From Reyranella sp. (GTDB lineage: Bacteria > Pseudomonadota > Alphaproteobacteria > Reyranellales > Reyranellaceae): a DNA stretch of 64,000 nt. Both the position numbers and the translations under genes were made by a program. Below the pieces are notes generated by a model, which worked only from the letters and a program-made list of their open reading frames with translations, made no database searches and had not been told where the DNA came from. Where the stretch lies: NCBI RefSeq assembly GCF_030651995.1, contig NZ_JAUSBN010000022.1, forward strand, positions 58,574 through 122,573, written 5' to 3'. Of this stretch, positions 37,115-45,842 are shown one piece after another (the first letter of the stretch is position 1; each line of letters opens with the position of its first letter).

Positions 37115-38086
37115 TTACTCCGGCTTGATGTTCTGGTCCTTGATCAGCTTCGTCCAGCGCTTCTCCTCCTTGTCGAGGAAGGTCTTGAACTCGGCCGGTG
37201 TCGAGGCGCGGATCTCCACACCCTGCGGCTTGAAGCGCTCGATCATCTCGGGCTCGGCAGCGATCTTGGCGATCGCCTTCTGCAGCTTGTCGACGATCGC
37301 CTTGGGCGTGCCGGCCGGCACCACCATGCCCTGCCAGAACACCGCCTCGAAGTCGGGCAGGCCCGCCGCCTCGACCACGGTCGGGATGTCGGGGAAGGCG
37401 GGCGAACGCTTGAGGCTCGAGATGGCGATGGCCCGGGTGCGGCCCGTCGCCAGCACCGGCTTCGCCTCGAGGGCGGCCGAGAACATCATCTGGGCCTGGC
37501 CCGAGGCCACGTCCTGCCCCGCCTGCGCGCCGCCCTTGTAGGGAACGTGCGTGATGTTGAGGCCGGCCTGCGCCTTCAGCAGTTCGGCGGCGAGATGGTT
37601 GGTGGCGCCGATGCCCGAGCTCGCGATGTTGAACTTGCCGGGGTTGGCTTTCACATAGGCGATCAGCTCGGCCATGTTCTTGGCCGGGAACTCCGAATTC
37701 ACGTGCAGGATGAAGGGCGTGAACGACATCAGCGACACGAGCTCGAAGCTCTTGTTGGGGTCGTACTGGACCTGGCCCGTGAGCGTCGGGTTGATGATCA
37801 GCGACGTGCCGGCGGCATAGATCGTGTAGCCGTCGGGGGCGGCCTTGGCGACGAAGTTGGAGGCCACGGTGGTGGCCGCGCCGGCGCGGTTGTCGACGAT
37901 GAACGGCTTGCCGAGCTCCGCCGAGAGCTTCTCGGCATAGACGCGGGCCACGGCGTCGTTCACGCCGCCCGGCGGATAGGGGACGACCAGCGAGACCGGC
38001 TTCTGCGGCCAATCGGTCTGCGCCGAGGCGGCAAACGGCAGCAGCAGCGCGGCGAGCGCCGACGCCACGAATACAGAACGCTTCAT
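37115..38086 (-). CDS. Bug-family periplasmic receptor
   Basis: 323 residues. Signal peptide MKRSVFVASALAALLLPFAASA-Q, then TDWPQKPVSLVVPYPPGGVND, IVDNRAGAATTVASNFVAKA and HVPYKGGAQAGQDVASGQ, the canonical Bug motifs. It heads no TctAB pair. It is transcribed in the same direction as, and just downstream of, the DUF35 and thiolase genes (22 bases from the DUF35 stop), so it may serve uptake of a compound that those enzymes process. Confidence 0.93.
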   Translation of the reverse strand: MKRSVFVASALAALLLPFAASAQTDWPQKPVSLVVPYPPGGVNDAVARVYAEKLSAELGKPFIVDNRAGAATTVASNFVAKAAPDGYTIYAAGTSLIINPTLTGQVQYDPNKSFELVSLMSFTPFILHVNSEFPAKNMAELIAYVKANPGKFNIASSGIGATNHLAAELLKAQAGLNITHVPYKGGAQAGQDVASGQAQMMFSAALEAKPVLATGRTRAIAISSLKRSPAFPDIPTVVEAAGLPDFEAVFWQGMVVPAGTPKAIVDKLQKAIAKIAAEPEMIERFKPQGVEIRASTPAEFKTFLDKEEKRWTKLIKDQNIKPE

Positions 38087-38108
38087 GATTTTTCCTCCCA
38101 GGATTTCT

Positions 38109-38546
38109 CTAGTCGGCGACGAAGACGGGCAACGTCACCTCTTTGTTGACCGGCTCGAAGCCGAGCTTTACGCGCCGGCCGATCTTCAGTTCGGACTCCG
38201 GAATGCCGTGCAGTTGTGCGTTCACGCGCACGCCGGCATCCATGTCGACCAGCGCCACGATGTAGGGCGCCGATGCCTTGAAGAAGAAGTTGAACGGATG
38301 GTGGCACACCGTCCAGGCATGGAGGCTGCCGCCCAGCGGCGCTTCCTTGAACTCGCTTTCCATCGAGAAGCAGTGCGGGCAGACCGGCCGCGGATAGTGC
38401 CGGACCTTGCCGCAGGACGAGCAGTACTGCAGCAGGAAGCGACCCTCGCGCATGCCGTCCCAATAGGGCTGGCTCTCACGGGTCGGCGTCGGCAGCGGGC
38501 GCTCAGGGGCGGGCGCCGGCGCGACCGGTGTGGGGGCCTGGCTCAT
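38109..38546 (-). CDS. DUF35 OB-fold/zinc-ribbon protein, thiolase partner
   Basis: 145 residues. A Pro/Ala-rich N-tail, then a rubredoxin-like zinc ribbon CSSCGKVRHYPRPVCPHC at about 42-59, and an OB-fold that binds acyl-CoA (YIVALVDMDAGVRVNAQLHG). Proteins of this family form a tight complex with SCP-x-like thiolases in acyl-CoA or sterol side-chain breakdown. The start overlaps the thiolase gene stop by 4 bases (ATGA), which supports a stoichiometric complex. Confidence 0.93.
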   Translation of the reverse strand: MSQAPTPVAPAPAPERPLPTPTRESQPYWDGMREGRFLLQYCSSCGKVRHYPRPVCPHCFSMESEFKEAPLGGSLHAWTVCHHPFNFFFKASAPYIVALVDMDAGVRVNAQLHGIPESELKIGRRVKLGFEPVNKEVTLPVFVAD

Positions 38547-39703
38547 GCCGCCCTCCGCAGGATCGCGATCGACCCGTCGCCCATGTCGCCATAGCCGGTG
38601 ACGAGGCCGGTCTCGGCATCCTTCACCTGGGCCCGGCCGGCCTCACCGCGCAACTGGCGCGTCAGTTCGATCACATGGTTGAGGCCCACGACGTGGCCCT
38701 GGCTCAGCAGCCCGCCATGGGTGTTGATCGGCAGCTCGCCGCCCAGCGCGATGCGGCCGTCCATCACGAACGGCCCGCCCTCGCCGGCCTTGCAGAAGCC
38801 CAGGATCTCGAGCTGGCGGATCACCGTGAAGGTGAAGCAGTCGTAGATCTCGGCCACGTCGATGTCCTTGGGGCCCACCCCCGCCATCGCGTAGGCGCGC
38901 GGCGCCGATTTCACCAGGCCGAACTCCAGTATGTCCGGCCGCTGCGCGATCGACGCGGGCGACTCGGGATGGCCCTCGGCCACGCCGGCGATGGTGACCA
39001 GCGGCTTCCTGAGGTCCTTCGCGCGATCGGCGGCGCTCACGATCACGGCCGCGCCGCCGTCGCTCTCCAGGCTGCAGTCGAACAGGCGGAACGGATCGGA
39101 GATCATGCGCGAGGCGTGGTGGTCCTCGACCGTGAGCGGCTTGTTCATCACGACGTTGCCGTTGAGGATCGCATGCTGGCGCGTGACGACGGCCACTTCG
39201 GCGAACTGCCGCGCCGTCGTGCCGTAGAGCTCCATGTGGCGGCGTGCGCCCTGGGCGTAGAGCTGGGCGGGCGCGAACATGCCGATCGGCAGTTCGAACT
39301 CGGCCGCCTGCGCGAACACCGGGAACTGCTGCAGGCGCGTCGAGACGCGCGAACCGGAGTAACCGGTGCGCCCGACCGAGATCAGCACGTGCTTGCAGAC
39401 GCCGGTCGTCACCGCCATCGCCGCCATCTGGATGGCAGCGACACAGGTGGCACCGCCCATCGGGATGAAGGCCGAGAGCGTGAGATCCTTCAGGCCTAGA
39501 TTGGCGATGAAGTCCTCGGCGATCGCGCCGCCCGGAAAGTACGGAATCACGCCGTCGACGTCGCTCGGGTCGATCCCGGCATCGTCGAGCGCCTTGAGAC
39601 TGGCCTCGAGCTGCAGCGCGAGCCCGCTCTTGGTCGTGCCGCGCGTATACGCGGTCTCGCCAATGCCGCTCACCGCCGCCTTGTCGCGAAGCGGATGCAC
39701 CAT
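38543..39703 (-). CDS. thiolase-family protein (SCP-x/lipid-transfer type)
   Basis: 386 residues from the ATG at 39703, which has GGAGGAAATCAAG directly upstream. Thiolase fold motifs are present (AAVSGIGETAYTRG, DGVIPYFPGG, and C-terminal NTHGGLLSQGHVVG). At the usual nucleophile position the CxSG motif is not evident (the segment reads GGATCVAAIQMA), so it may be a thiolase-like protein working with its DUF35 partner in retro-aldol or acyl-transfer chemistry, as in steroid degradation. Substrate unknown. Confidence 0.9.
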   Translation of the reverse strand: MVHPLRDKAAVSGIGETAYTRGTTKSGLALQLEASLKALDDAGIDPSDVDGVIPYFPGGAIAEDFIANLGLKDLTLSAFIPMGGATCVAAIQMAAMAVTTGVCKHVLISVGRTGYSGSRVSTRLQQFPVFAQAAEFELPIGMFAPAQLYAQGARRHMELYGTTARQFAEVAVVTRQHAILNGNVVMNKPLTVEDHHASRMISDPFRLFDCSLESDGGAAVIVSAADRAKDLRKPLVTIAGVAEGHPESPASIAQRPDILEFGLVKSAPRAYAMAGVGPKDIDVAEIYDCFTFTVIRQLEILGFCKAGEGGPFVMDGRIALGGELPINTHGGLLSQGHVVGLNHVIELTRQLRGEAGRAQVKDAETGLVTGYGDMGDGSIAILRRAA

Positions 39704-39751
39704 CTTGATTTCCTCCGGCGCGCATTGTGCCGGAAGCGGCGCATGAGGCAA

Positions 39752-40738
39752 TCAGTCTGCGCGGATATTTCCCGCCTTGATCACTTCGCGCCAGCGCGGC
39801 AGCTCGGCTCGGATGAGTGCGGTGTAGCCCGCCCCGTCGAGCGTGCCGGGCCGGATGCCGAGCTTGTCGAAACGCTCCTTTATCTGGGCGCTTTGCAGGG
39901 CTGCGGCGATTTCCGTTTCCCAACGCTTGACGATCTCGGGCGGCAATCCCGCCGGCGCCGAGAAGCCGAACCAGTTGGTTGCCACGACCTCCGGGAATCC
40001 CGCCTCGCGAAAGGTCGGCACATCCGGCAACGTTGGCGCGCGATTTTCCTCGCTCACCGCCAGCGGCTTCATGCGTTTGGACGCGAAGTAGCCGCTCGCC
40101 GTCGGCAGGCTTTCCATCAGTGCGGTGATCTGGCCGCCCAGCAGGTCGTTCATCGCCGGCGCCGAGCCGCGATAGGGAATGTGCGTGAGCTGCACCTTGG
40201 CCGCGAGCGCGAGCAACTGGCCCACGAGATGGTTCATGGTGCCGTTGCCGCCGGATCCGTAGGTCACCTCGCCCGGCTTGGCCCGCGCCCTCTCGATCAG
40301 TTCCTGCACCGAGCCGACCGGCGACGTGCCATTCACCGCCAGCACGCTCGGGAAGGTGCCGACCAGGTGGATGTGCGTGAAGTCGGCCAGCGGGTCGTAG
40401 GGAACATCCTTGTAGAGGACGGGCCCGATCCCGTGCGAGGCCGCGCTCGAGATCATGACGATATGGGCGTCGCCGCGTGCCTTGGCCACGATGTCGGCCC
40501 CCAGCATGCCGCCAGCGCCGGGCTTGTTCTCGACGACGATGGGCTGGCCGAGCTTCGTGCCGAAATACTCCGCCAGCGCCCGCGACATGATGTCGGCCGC
40601 GCCCGCGGGCGGGAAGTTGACGATCCAGCGGATCGGCTTGGTCGGCCAAGGCGCGGGAGTCGCGGTCTGCCCGGCGGCAATGCTCGGGGAAGCGACGGCG
40701 GCGGTACCTGCAACCAGGAGATGACGTCGGGAAAGCAT
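39752..40738 (-). CDS. Bug-family periplasmic receptor
   Basis: 328 residues. Leader MLSRRHLLVAGTAAVASPSIAAG with an SRRHLL twin-arginine-like motif, followed by PWPTKPIRWIVNFPPAGAADI, VVENKPGAGGMLGADIVAKA and HIPYRGSAPAMNDLLGGQ. Third Bug receptor in the window, upstream of the thiolase gene on the same strand (48 bases). It is divergent from the amidohydrolase gene, so it may recognise an amide or lactam that the divergent amidohydrolase and amidase degrade; that is positional inference. Confidence 0.93.
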   Translation of the reverse strand: MLSRRHLLVAGTAAVASPSIAAGQTATPAPWPTKPIRWIVNFPPAGAADIMSRALAEYFGTKLGQPIVVENKPGAGGMLGADIVAKARGDAHIVMISSAASHGIGPVLYKDVPYDPLADFTHIHLVGTFPSVLAVNGTSPVGSVQELIERARAKPGEVTYGSGGNGTMNHLVGQLLALAAKVQLTHIPYRGSAPAMNDLLGGQITALMESLPTASGYFASKRMKPLAVSEENRAPTLPDVPTFREAGFPEVVATNWFGFSAPAGLPPEIVKRWETEIAAALQSAQIKERFDKLGIRPGTLDGAGYTALIRAELPRWREVIKAGNIRAD

Positions 40739-40831
40739 GGTTCTTGCTGAGCCTCCGGGGCCGTCGGGCTGTCAATGGACGACGGCATGATGCAACATGC
40801 GTGCCGGCCGCCGCCGGCGACTGGAGTGATG

Positions 40832-42073
40832 ATGGATTTCGACCTTGTCCTGCGCGATGTGCGGCTCGCCGACAGCACGCCCGATCAACCGACCACCGAC
40901 ATCGGCGTCGTCCAGGGCCGCATCGCCGCCATCGCGCCGAAGCTGGGCGGCAGCGCACGGGAAGAGTACAGGGGCCACGGTCGCCTGGTCTGCTCGGGCT
41001 TCGTCGATACCCACATCCATCTCGACAAGGCGTGCATCCTCGGCCGCTGCGAGCACAATACCAAGCGCATGCCGCATCTCGCCATGGAGCGCGTTTCGGC
41101 GGTCAAGCACACGATGACGGTCGAGGACGTGATCGAGCGCGCCTCGGCCACCATCGAAAAATGCATCAGCCACGGCGCCACCCGCATGCGCCCCCATTGC
41201 GAAGTCGATCCCAAGATCGGGATGCGCGGATTCGAGGGCGTGAAGGCACTGGTCGACAAGTACAAGTGGGCGATCGACATCGAGATCTGCGTCATGCCGC
41301 AGGAGGGCCTCACCAACAATCCCGGCACCGACGAGCTGATGGTCGAGGCGCTGAAGAATGGCGCGAGGGTCGTCGGAGCCGCCCCCAGCTACGACAGCGA
41401 CAGCGCGGCCCAGATCCATCGCGTCTTCGAGATGGCGCGCGAGTTCGATGCCGATATCGACATGCATGTCGACAGCGGCCCCACGGCCGACCATCTCGAC
41501 ACGCTCCTGGTCTGCGATCTCGCCGAGAAATACAAGTGGGGTGGCCGGGTCGCCGTCGGCCATGTCGGCAAGCTCTCGACGATGCCGTTCAAGGACCTCG
41601 ACACGGTCGCCCGGCGCATGGCCGACACCGGCGTCGCCGCAACCGTGCTGACCGCGACCGACCTCTATCTCGGCGGCCGCCACACCGACCACAATGTGCC
41701 GCGCAACGTCCTCGACCTGAACTTCCTGACCGAGCGCGGCGTCACCTGCTCGGTCGCCTCCAACAACATCCTCAATCCGTTCACGCCGTTCGGCGACGGC
41801 CAGCTGCTGCGCCAGGTGAACATGCACGCCATCGTCACCCAGCGCGCCAACGACGACGAGGTGAAGGCGCTGTGGGACATGACGACCAAGTCGGCCGCCA
41901 AGCTGATGCGCAAGGAAGACTACGGCATCGCCGTCGGCGGTCCGGCCGATCTCGTCGTCCTCGATGCCCCCGATGCCGTCATGGCCCTCAGGACCATCGC
42001 GCCGGTCCTGGCCGCCTACAAGCGCGGTCGCCGCACCGTGACACGTGAACCCGTCCAGCTGCACCGGCCGTAA
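40832..42073 (+). CDS. cytosine deaminase-like metal-dependent amidohydrolase
   Basis: 413 residues from the ATG at 40832 (GGAG 5 bases upstream; the preceding ATG at 40829 is too close). The metal-binding strand is GFVDTHIHLDKA (H61, H63), followed by RPHCEVDP, DMHVDSG and GHVGKLS as later metal or substrate positions, and TATDLYLGG. The length and the HIHLDK form match the CodA/atzC-like amidohydrolases that act on cyclic amidines, ureas or creatinine-like rings. It is followed 22 bases later by an amidase gene on the same strand. Confidence 0.9.
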   Translation: MDFDLVLRDVRLADSTPDQPTTDIGVVQGRIAAIAPKLGGSAREEYRGHGRLVCSGFVDTHIHLDKACILGRCEHNTKRMPHLAMERVSAVKHTMTVEDVIERASATIEKCISHGATRMRPHCEVDPKIGMRGFEGVKALVDKYKWAIDIEICVMPQEGLTNNPGTDELMVEALKNGARVVGAAPSYDSDSAAQIHRVFEMAREFDADIDMHVDSGPTADHLDTLLVCDLAEKYKWGGRVAVGHVGKLSTMPFKDLDTVARRMADTGVAATVLTATDLYLGGRHTDHNVPRNVLDLNFLTERGVTCSVASNNILNPFTPFGDGQLLRQVNMHAIVTQRANDDEVKALWDMTTKSAAKLMRKEDYGIAVGGPADLVVLDAPDAVMALRTIAPVLAAYKRGRRTVTREPVQLHRP

Positions 42074-42095
42074 TCGATTTCAACAAGAGGAAGAA

Positions 42096-43619
42096 ATGTC
42101 GAAAGAAGAACTCGTCTCCCTGTCGTCGGTCGAGCTGCGCCGCCGCATCGGCACCAAGGAAATCTCACCGGTCGAGCTGCTCGACGCCTGTCTCGAACGC
42201 ATCGAAGAGGTGAACCCCGCGGTGAATGCCGTGACCGCGATGTGCGTCGACCGCGCCCGCAAGGAAGCCAAGGCGGCCGAGGCCGCGGTGCGCCGCGGCG
42301 AGGACCTGCCGCTGCTGCACGGCCTGCCGACCGGCATCAAGGATCTCGAGGAGACCAAGGACCTTCTCACCACCTACGGCTCGCCGCTCTATCGTGATTA
42401 TGTGCCGGGCTACGACAACGTCATGGTCGGCCGCGTGCGTGCTGCCGGCGCCATCGTCGTCGGCAAGACCAACGTGCCGGAATTCGGCGCCGGCTCGAAC
42501 AGCCGCAACCCGGTCTGGGGCGCCACCGGAAATCCCTTCAACCCGATGCTCAACGCCGGCGGCTCGTCGGGCGGCTCGGCCGCCGCGCTCGCCACCGACA
42601 TGCTGCCGGTGTGCACCGGCTCGGACACCGGCGGCAGCCTGCGCAACCCGGCCGCCTTCTGCGGCGTCGTGGGCTTCCGCCCGTCGCCCGGCATGGTCGC
42701 GGTCGAGCGGCGCGCCATGGGCTGGACGCCGATCTCGGTGCTGGGCCCGATGGGCCGCAGCGTCGCCGATGTCTGCCTGCTGTTCGCCACGCAGGTCGGC
42801 CAGCACGACAGCGATCCGCTCTCCTTCCCGCTCGAGCCGGAAGCCTATGCCGAACCCTGGCCGGTCGATCTCGGCAGCCTGCGGGTCGCCTACACCGAGG
42901 ATTTCGGCGGCGCGCCGGTCGAGAAGTCGATCCGCCAGACCTTCCGCGAGAAGATCAAGGCGATGAAGCCGTTCTTCCGCAGCCTCGACAAGGTGGATGT
43001 CGACTATGGCGACGCCGACCGCTGCTTCGACGTGATCCGCGCGGTGAGCTTCCTGTCGCGCTACCACGAAACGTACAACAACAATCGCGGCATGCTCGGG
43101 CCGAACATCATCGCCAACTACGAGCTCGGCGCGAAGCTCAGCCTGGCCGACTTCGCCTGGGCCCATGGCGAGCAGACGCGGATCTTCCGGGCCTTCCAGC
43201 AGATCTACAAGGAGTACGACCTGGTCATCGGCCCGACCGTCGGCTTCTCGCCCTTCCCCTGGAAGCAGCTCTACATCGAGGAGATGGACGGCAAGAAGCT
43301 CGGCACCTACTACCATTGGATGGCGACCAAGTACTTCGTCACGCTGACGTCGAACCCCGCCGTCTCCCTGCCGTGCGGCGTCGACGACAAGAAGATGCCG
43401 TTCGGCCTGCAGGTGGTCGGCCGCTTCCGCGGCGACGGAGAGGTGCTGGGCGCCGCCCACGCCATGGAGCAGGCCTTCAAGACCAACCCGGTGCTCGCCC
43501 GGCCGCTGCCCAACATCGCCAAGCTGCGCAAGCCGGTGCCGGCGCTGAAGTCGATCGTGACCCATCCGCCCAAGCTCAACGCGAAGGTGGCGCGCGGTCC
43601 GGCGCCGGGCGCGCTTTAG
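42096..43619 (+). CDS. amidase signature family hydrolase
   Basis: 507 residues from the ATG at 42096, preceded by AGAGGAAGAA. The amidase-signature triad is visible: K82 in GLPTGIKDLEE, cis-Ser S157 in AGGSSGGSAAALA, and the nucleophile S181 in GSDTGGSLRNPAAFCG. Full length for the family. It hydrolyses linear amides to acid and ammonia. With the preceding amidohydrolase it could open a ring and then release ammonia. A hairpin follows at 43638-43662. Confidence 0.95.
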   Translation: MSKEELVSLSSVELRRRIGTKEISPVELLDACLERIEEVNPAVNAVTAMCVDRARKEAKAAEAAVRRGEDLPLLHGLPTGIKDLEETKDLLTTYGSPLYRDYVPGYDNVMVGRVRAAGAIVVGKTNVPEFGAGSNSRNPVWGATGNPFNPMLNAGGSSGGSAAALATDMLPVCTGSDTGGSLRNPAAFCGVVGFRPSPGMVAVERRAMGWTPISVLGPMGRSVADVCLLFATQVGQHDSDPLSFPLEPEAYAEPWPVDLGSLRVAYTEDFGGAPVEKSIRQTFREKIKAMKPFFRSLDKVDVDYGDADRCFDVIRAVSFLSRYHETYNNNRGMLGPNIIANYELGAKLSLADFAWAHGEQTRIFRAFQQIYKEYDLVIGPTVGFSPFPWKQLYIEEMDGKKLGTYYHWMATKYFVTLTSNPAVSLPCGVDDKKMPFGLQVVGRFRGDGEVLGAAHAMEQAFKTNPVLARPLPNIAKLRKPVPALKSIVTHPPKLNAKVARGPAPGAL

Positions 43620-43637
43620 AAGTAAGAGCCGCCAACG

Positions 43638-43662
43638 CCCGGCAACCGTTGAGGTTGCCGGG
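43638..43662 (+). terminator. hairpin after the amidase gene, probable terminator
   Basis: Perfect 10-bp stem CCCGGCAACC / GGTTGCCGGG around the loop GTTGA, 18 bases after the amidase stop. The T-run after it is poor (TGGACGGTCTTT), so it may be a weak terminator or an mRNA 3' stabiliser. Confidence 0.55.
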
Positions 43663-43740
43663 TGGACGGTCTTTGCCCCACACCATCTTTTCGCACCGCA
43701 CCGCCACTTCGGAAGTCATGCCCCGTTTGTGAGGGAGCGT

Positions 43741-43758
43741 CCCCGTCACGAGACGGGG
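43741..43758 (+). promoter_or_regulatory. 5'-leader hairpin of the lipoprotein gene
   Basis: CCCCGTC and GACGGGG form a perfect 7-bp stem closed by the tetraloop ACGA, followed by TTT, 22 bases before the start at 43781. A small CTCC-AAAT-GGAG hairpin then covers the Shine-Dalgarno (43763-43774). Together they look like a translational or stability control element. Confidence 0.45.
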
Positions 43759-43780
43759 TTTGCTCCAAATGGAGGTAGCG

Positions 43781-44119
43781 ATGAACAAGCTGAAGTTCTT
43801 GATGGCGACAGGCCTGCTGGCCGCGACCGCGGCCTGCACCCAGACCGGACCCAACAACCCGTATGCCTACAATAGCGGCTACAATACCCGGCCGGCCAAC
43901 AACAACGCCTACAACCCCAATACCAACCCGTACAACAGCGGCTACAACAGCAACGCCGCCTACTACAACAACAACCCTTCCTACAACCCGAACGGCAACC
44001 CGTATTCACGCGCCACCTCCCAGCGCGGGCCGAACGGCGACTATGACCGCGATGGCGTCCCCAACCGCAACGACATCGACGCCAATGGCGACCGCATTCC
44101 GGACGCCTTCCAGCGCTAG
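43781..44119 (+). CDS. Asn/Tyr-rich lipoprotein with calcium-loop-like C-terminus
   Basis: 112 residues from the ATG at 43781 (GGAGGTAGCG upstream). A lipoprotein-type signal MNKLKFLMATGLLAATAAC places the modified cysteine near residue 19. The middle is low complexity with repeated NSGYN, NPY and YNNN units. The end carries YDRDGVPNRNDIDANGDRIPDAF, that is, two DxDxDG-like loops as in thrombospondin type 3 or dockerin-like calcium repeats. A paralog follows at 44312. Probably a surface or periplasmic calcium-binding lipoprotein; function unknown. Confidence 0.75.
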   Translation: MNKLKFLMATGLLAATAACTQTGPNNPYAYNSGYNTRPANNNAYNPNTNPYNSGYNSNAAYYNNNPSYNPNGNPYSRATSQRGPNGDYDRDGVPNRNDIDANGDRIPDAFQR

Positions 44120-44144
44120 CTCGACGACCGCTAACATGATCGAC

Positions 44145-44170
44145 CGGCTCCCGTTGAAATCCGGGAGCCG
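44145..44170 (+). terminator. hairpin after the first lipoprotein gene
   Basis: CGGCTCCCG (44145-44153) pairs with CGGGAGCCG (44162-44170) around TTGAAATC. It lies 26 bases after the stop codon. No good T-run follows, so termination strength is uncertain. Confidence 0.5.
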
Positions 44171-44311
44171 TCCCTGCGTCCGGTCACCAATCGATCACCG
44201 CCCGCCTCGAACAAAGCTTCTTCGCGCCCCCGCGCCGCCACTGTCGCTCGCGAATCTCCGTTCATGGGAGCGTCCCGCTCGACATCGGGCGTTCCCCCTG
44301 GAGGGAACAGA

Positions 44312-44671
44312 ATGCGCTGCGTCAGTTGGCTCGCCGCCGCGGGCCTCGTGGTGGTGACGGCGGGGTGCGTCGAACAGTCGGGCTATCCGACGACTTACGG
44401 CTACAGCCCGGGCTATGGCTCGAACTACGGCTACTCCAACAACTATGTCAGCCAGCCGAGCTACTACCGGCCGGCGCCGACCTACTACGCACCGCCGCCG
44501 CCCCGGCCACAGGTGATCACCCAGACGCGCTACGTGCCGGTGCCGGTGGCCCCGCCGAGGCCGTCCTATCGTCGTGCGAGGGACAGCGACCGGGACGGCA
44601 TCCCCGACCGCTACGACCGCGACCGCAACGGCGACGGCGTCCCCGACAAGTATCAACGCTCGCGCTGGTGA
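44312..44671 (+). CDS. Tyr/Pro-rich lipoprotein with calcium-loop-like C-terminus (paralog)
   Basis: 119 residues from the ATG at 44312, with GGAGGGAACAGA upstream. The SD is inside a short perfect hairpin, GTTCCC (44291-44296) with GGGAAC (44303-44308). Lipobox VVVTAGC ends the signal. Repeated Tyr/Ser/Gly units (YGYSPGYGSNYGYSNNY) and a Pro-rich stretch precede the terminal RDSDRDGIPDRYDRDRNGDG, which repeats the DxDxDGxxD motif of the upstream gene. Tandem paralogs sharing domain order suggest local duplication and divergence. Confidence 0.75.
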   Translation: MRCVSWLAAAGLVVVTAGCVEQSGYPTTYGYSPGYGSNYGYSNNYVSQPSYYRPAPTYYAPPPPRPQVITQTRYVPVPVAPPRPSYRRARDSDRDGIPDRYDRDRNGDGVPDKYQRSRW

Positions 44672-44697
44672 TCGGCCGAGCGAAGCTCGGCCGCCAT

Positions 44698-45837
44698 TCA
44701 ACGGCGCTTGGCACCCCGGATCTCCGCATCGTGCTGGCCGAGCGTCGGCGCGGGACGACGAACGCCGCCCGGCGTCGCCGACAGCTTGAGCGGCACGCCC
44801 AGCGTCCTCTGCTTGCCGGCCTTGGCGTGCTCGACCTCGGCCACCATGCCGCGCGCCAGGATCTGCGGATCGGCGAAGACCTCGTCGTGATGCAGCACCG
44901 GCCCGGCCGGGATGCCCTCTTTCTCCAGCGTCGCCATCCAGTCGTCGGTCGTGCGCTTGGCGATCTCGGCCTGCAGGATGGCGACGATCTGCTCGTTGTT
45001 CTTCACCCGGTCGGCGTTGGCCTTGAAGCGCGGATCCTCCGGCAGTTCCGGCCGGCCGATCAGGGCGCAGAGCCTGCGGAAGAAGTTCTGCTGCGCGCCG
45101 CCGATGGTCAGCCAGCCGTCGGCCGTCTGGAACACCTGGTAGGGCGAGGAGCCGCGATGCGCCTGGCCGAGCTTCTCCGGCCGGATGCCGTTGGCGAAAA
45201 AGTTCGCCGCCTCGTAGACGCCCAGCGACACGGTGGCCTCGAGCAGCGAGGTCTCGACCCACTGGCCCTCGCCGGTCTTGTGCCGCGCCTGCAACGCGCT
45301 CAGCACACCGATGGTGAGGTAGAGGCCGGCGCCGACGTCGGAGATGGCGAGCGGAATGCGGTACGGCGGGCCGTCCTTCGGGCCGGTGACCGACATCAGG
45401 CCCGACATGGCCTGGATCATCAGGTCGAAGCCGCCGCGTCCGGCATAGGGGCCGCTCTGGCCGAAGCCCGAGATCGAGCCCAGCACCAGCCGCTTGTTGC
45501 GCGCGTGCAGCGCGTCCCAGCCGAGTCCCAGCCGCTTCATCACGCCGGGGCGGAAATTCTCCAGCACCACGTCGGCACCGTCGACCAGCTCCCAGAAGAC
45601 CTTGAGATCGTCCTCGTTCTTGAGGTCGAGTTTGAGGCCGCGCTTGTTGCGGTTCCACAGCATGAACGGCGCCGACTCGCCCTCGATGAAGGGCGGCGCG
45701 CCGCGCATCGAATCGCCCTGCGGGCTCTCGATCTTGATGACGTCGGCCCCCATGTCGGCGAGTTGCATGCCGCAGAAGGGACCGGAGAGATGGGTCGTGA
45801 GGTCGAGGACGACCAGACCGTCGAGAGCGCCTGCCAT
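44698..45837 (-). CDS. CaiB/BaiF (class III) CoA-transferase
   Basis: 379 residues from the ATG at 45837. The family pattern is clear: LDGLVVLDLTTHLSGPFCGMQLADMGADVIKIE, NRNKRGLKLDLK, the catalytic aspartate D167 in ISDVGAGLYLTIG, and RHKTGEGQWVETSLLEA. The enzyme moves CoA between carboxylic acids through an aspartyl-CoA anhydride. It stands alone, downstream of the thioredoxin-like gene (5 bases). Substrate not deducible; acyl-CoA genes elsewhere in the window fit a catabolic role. Confidence 0.93.
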   Translation of the reverse strand: MAGALDGLVVLDLTTHLSGPFCGMQLADMGADVIKIESPQGDSMRGAPPFIEGESAPFMLWNRNKRGLKLDLKNEDDLKVFWELVDGADVVLENFRPGVMKRLGLGWDALHARNKRLVLGSISGFGQSGPYAGRGGFDLMIQAMSGLMSVTGPKDGPPYRIPLAISDVGAGLYLTIGVLSALQARHKTGEGQWVETSLLEATVSLGVYEAANFFANGIRPEKLGQAHRGSSPYQVFQTADGWLTIGGAQQNFFRRLCALIGRPELPEDPRFKANADRVKNNEQIVAILQAEIAKRTTDDWMATLEKEGIPAGPVLHHDEVFADPQILARGMVAEVEHAKAGKQRTLGVPLKLSATPGGVRRPAPTLGQHDAEIRGAKRR

Positions 45838-45842
45838 GTTGC

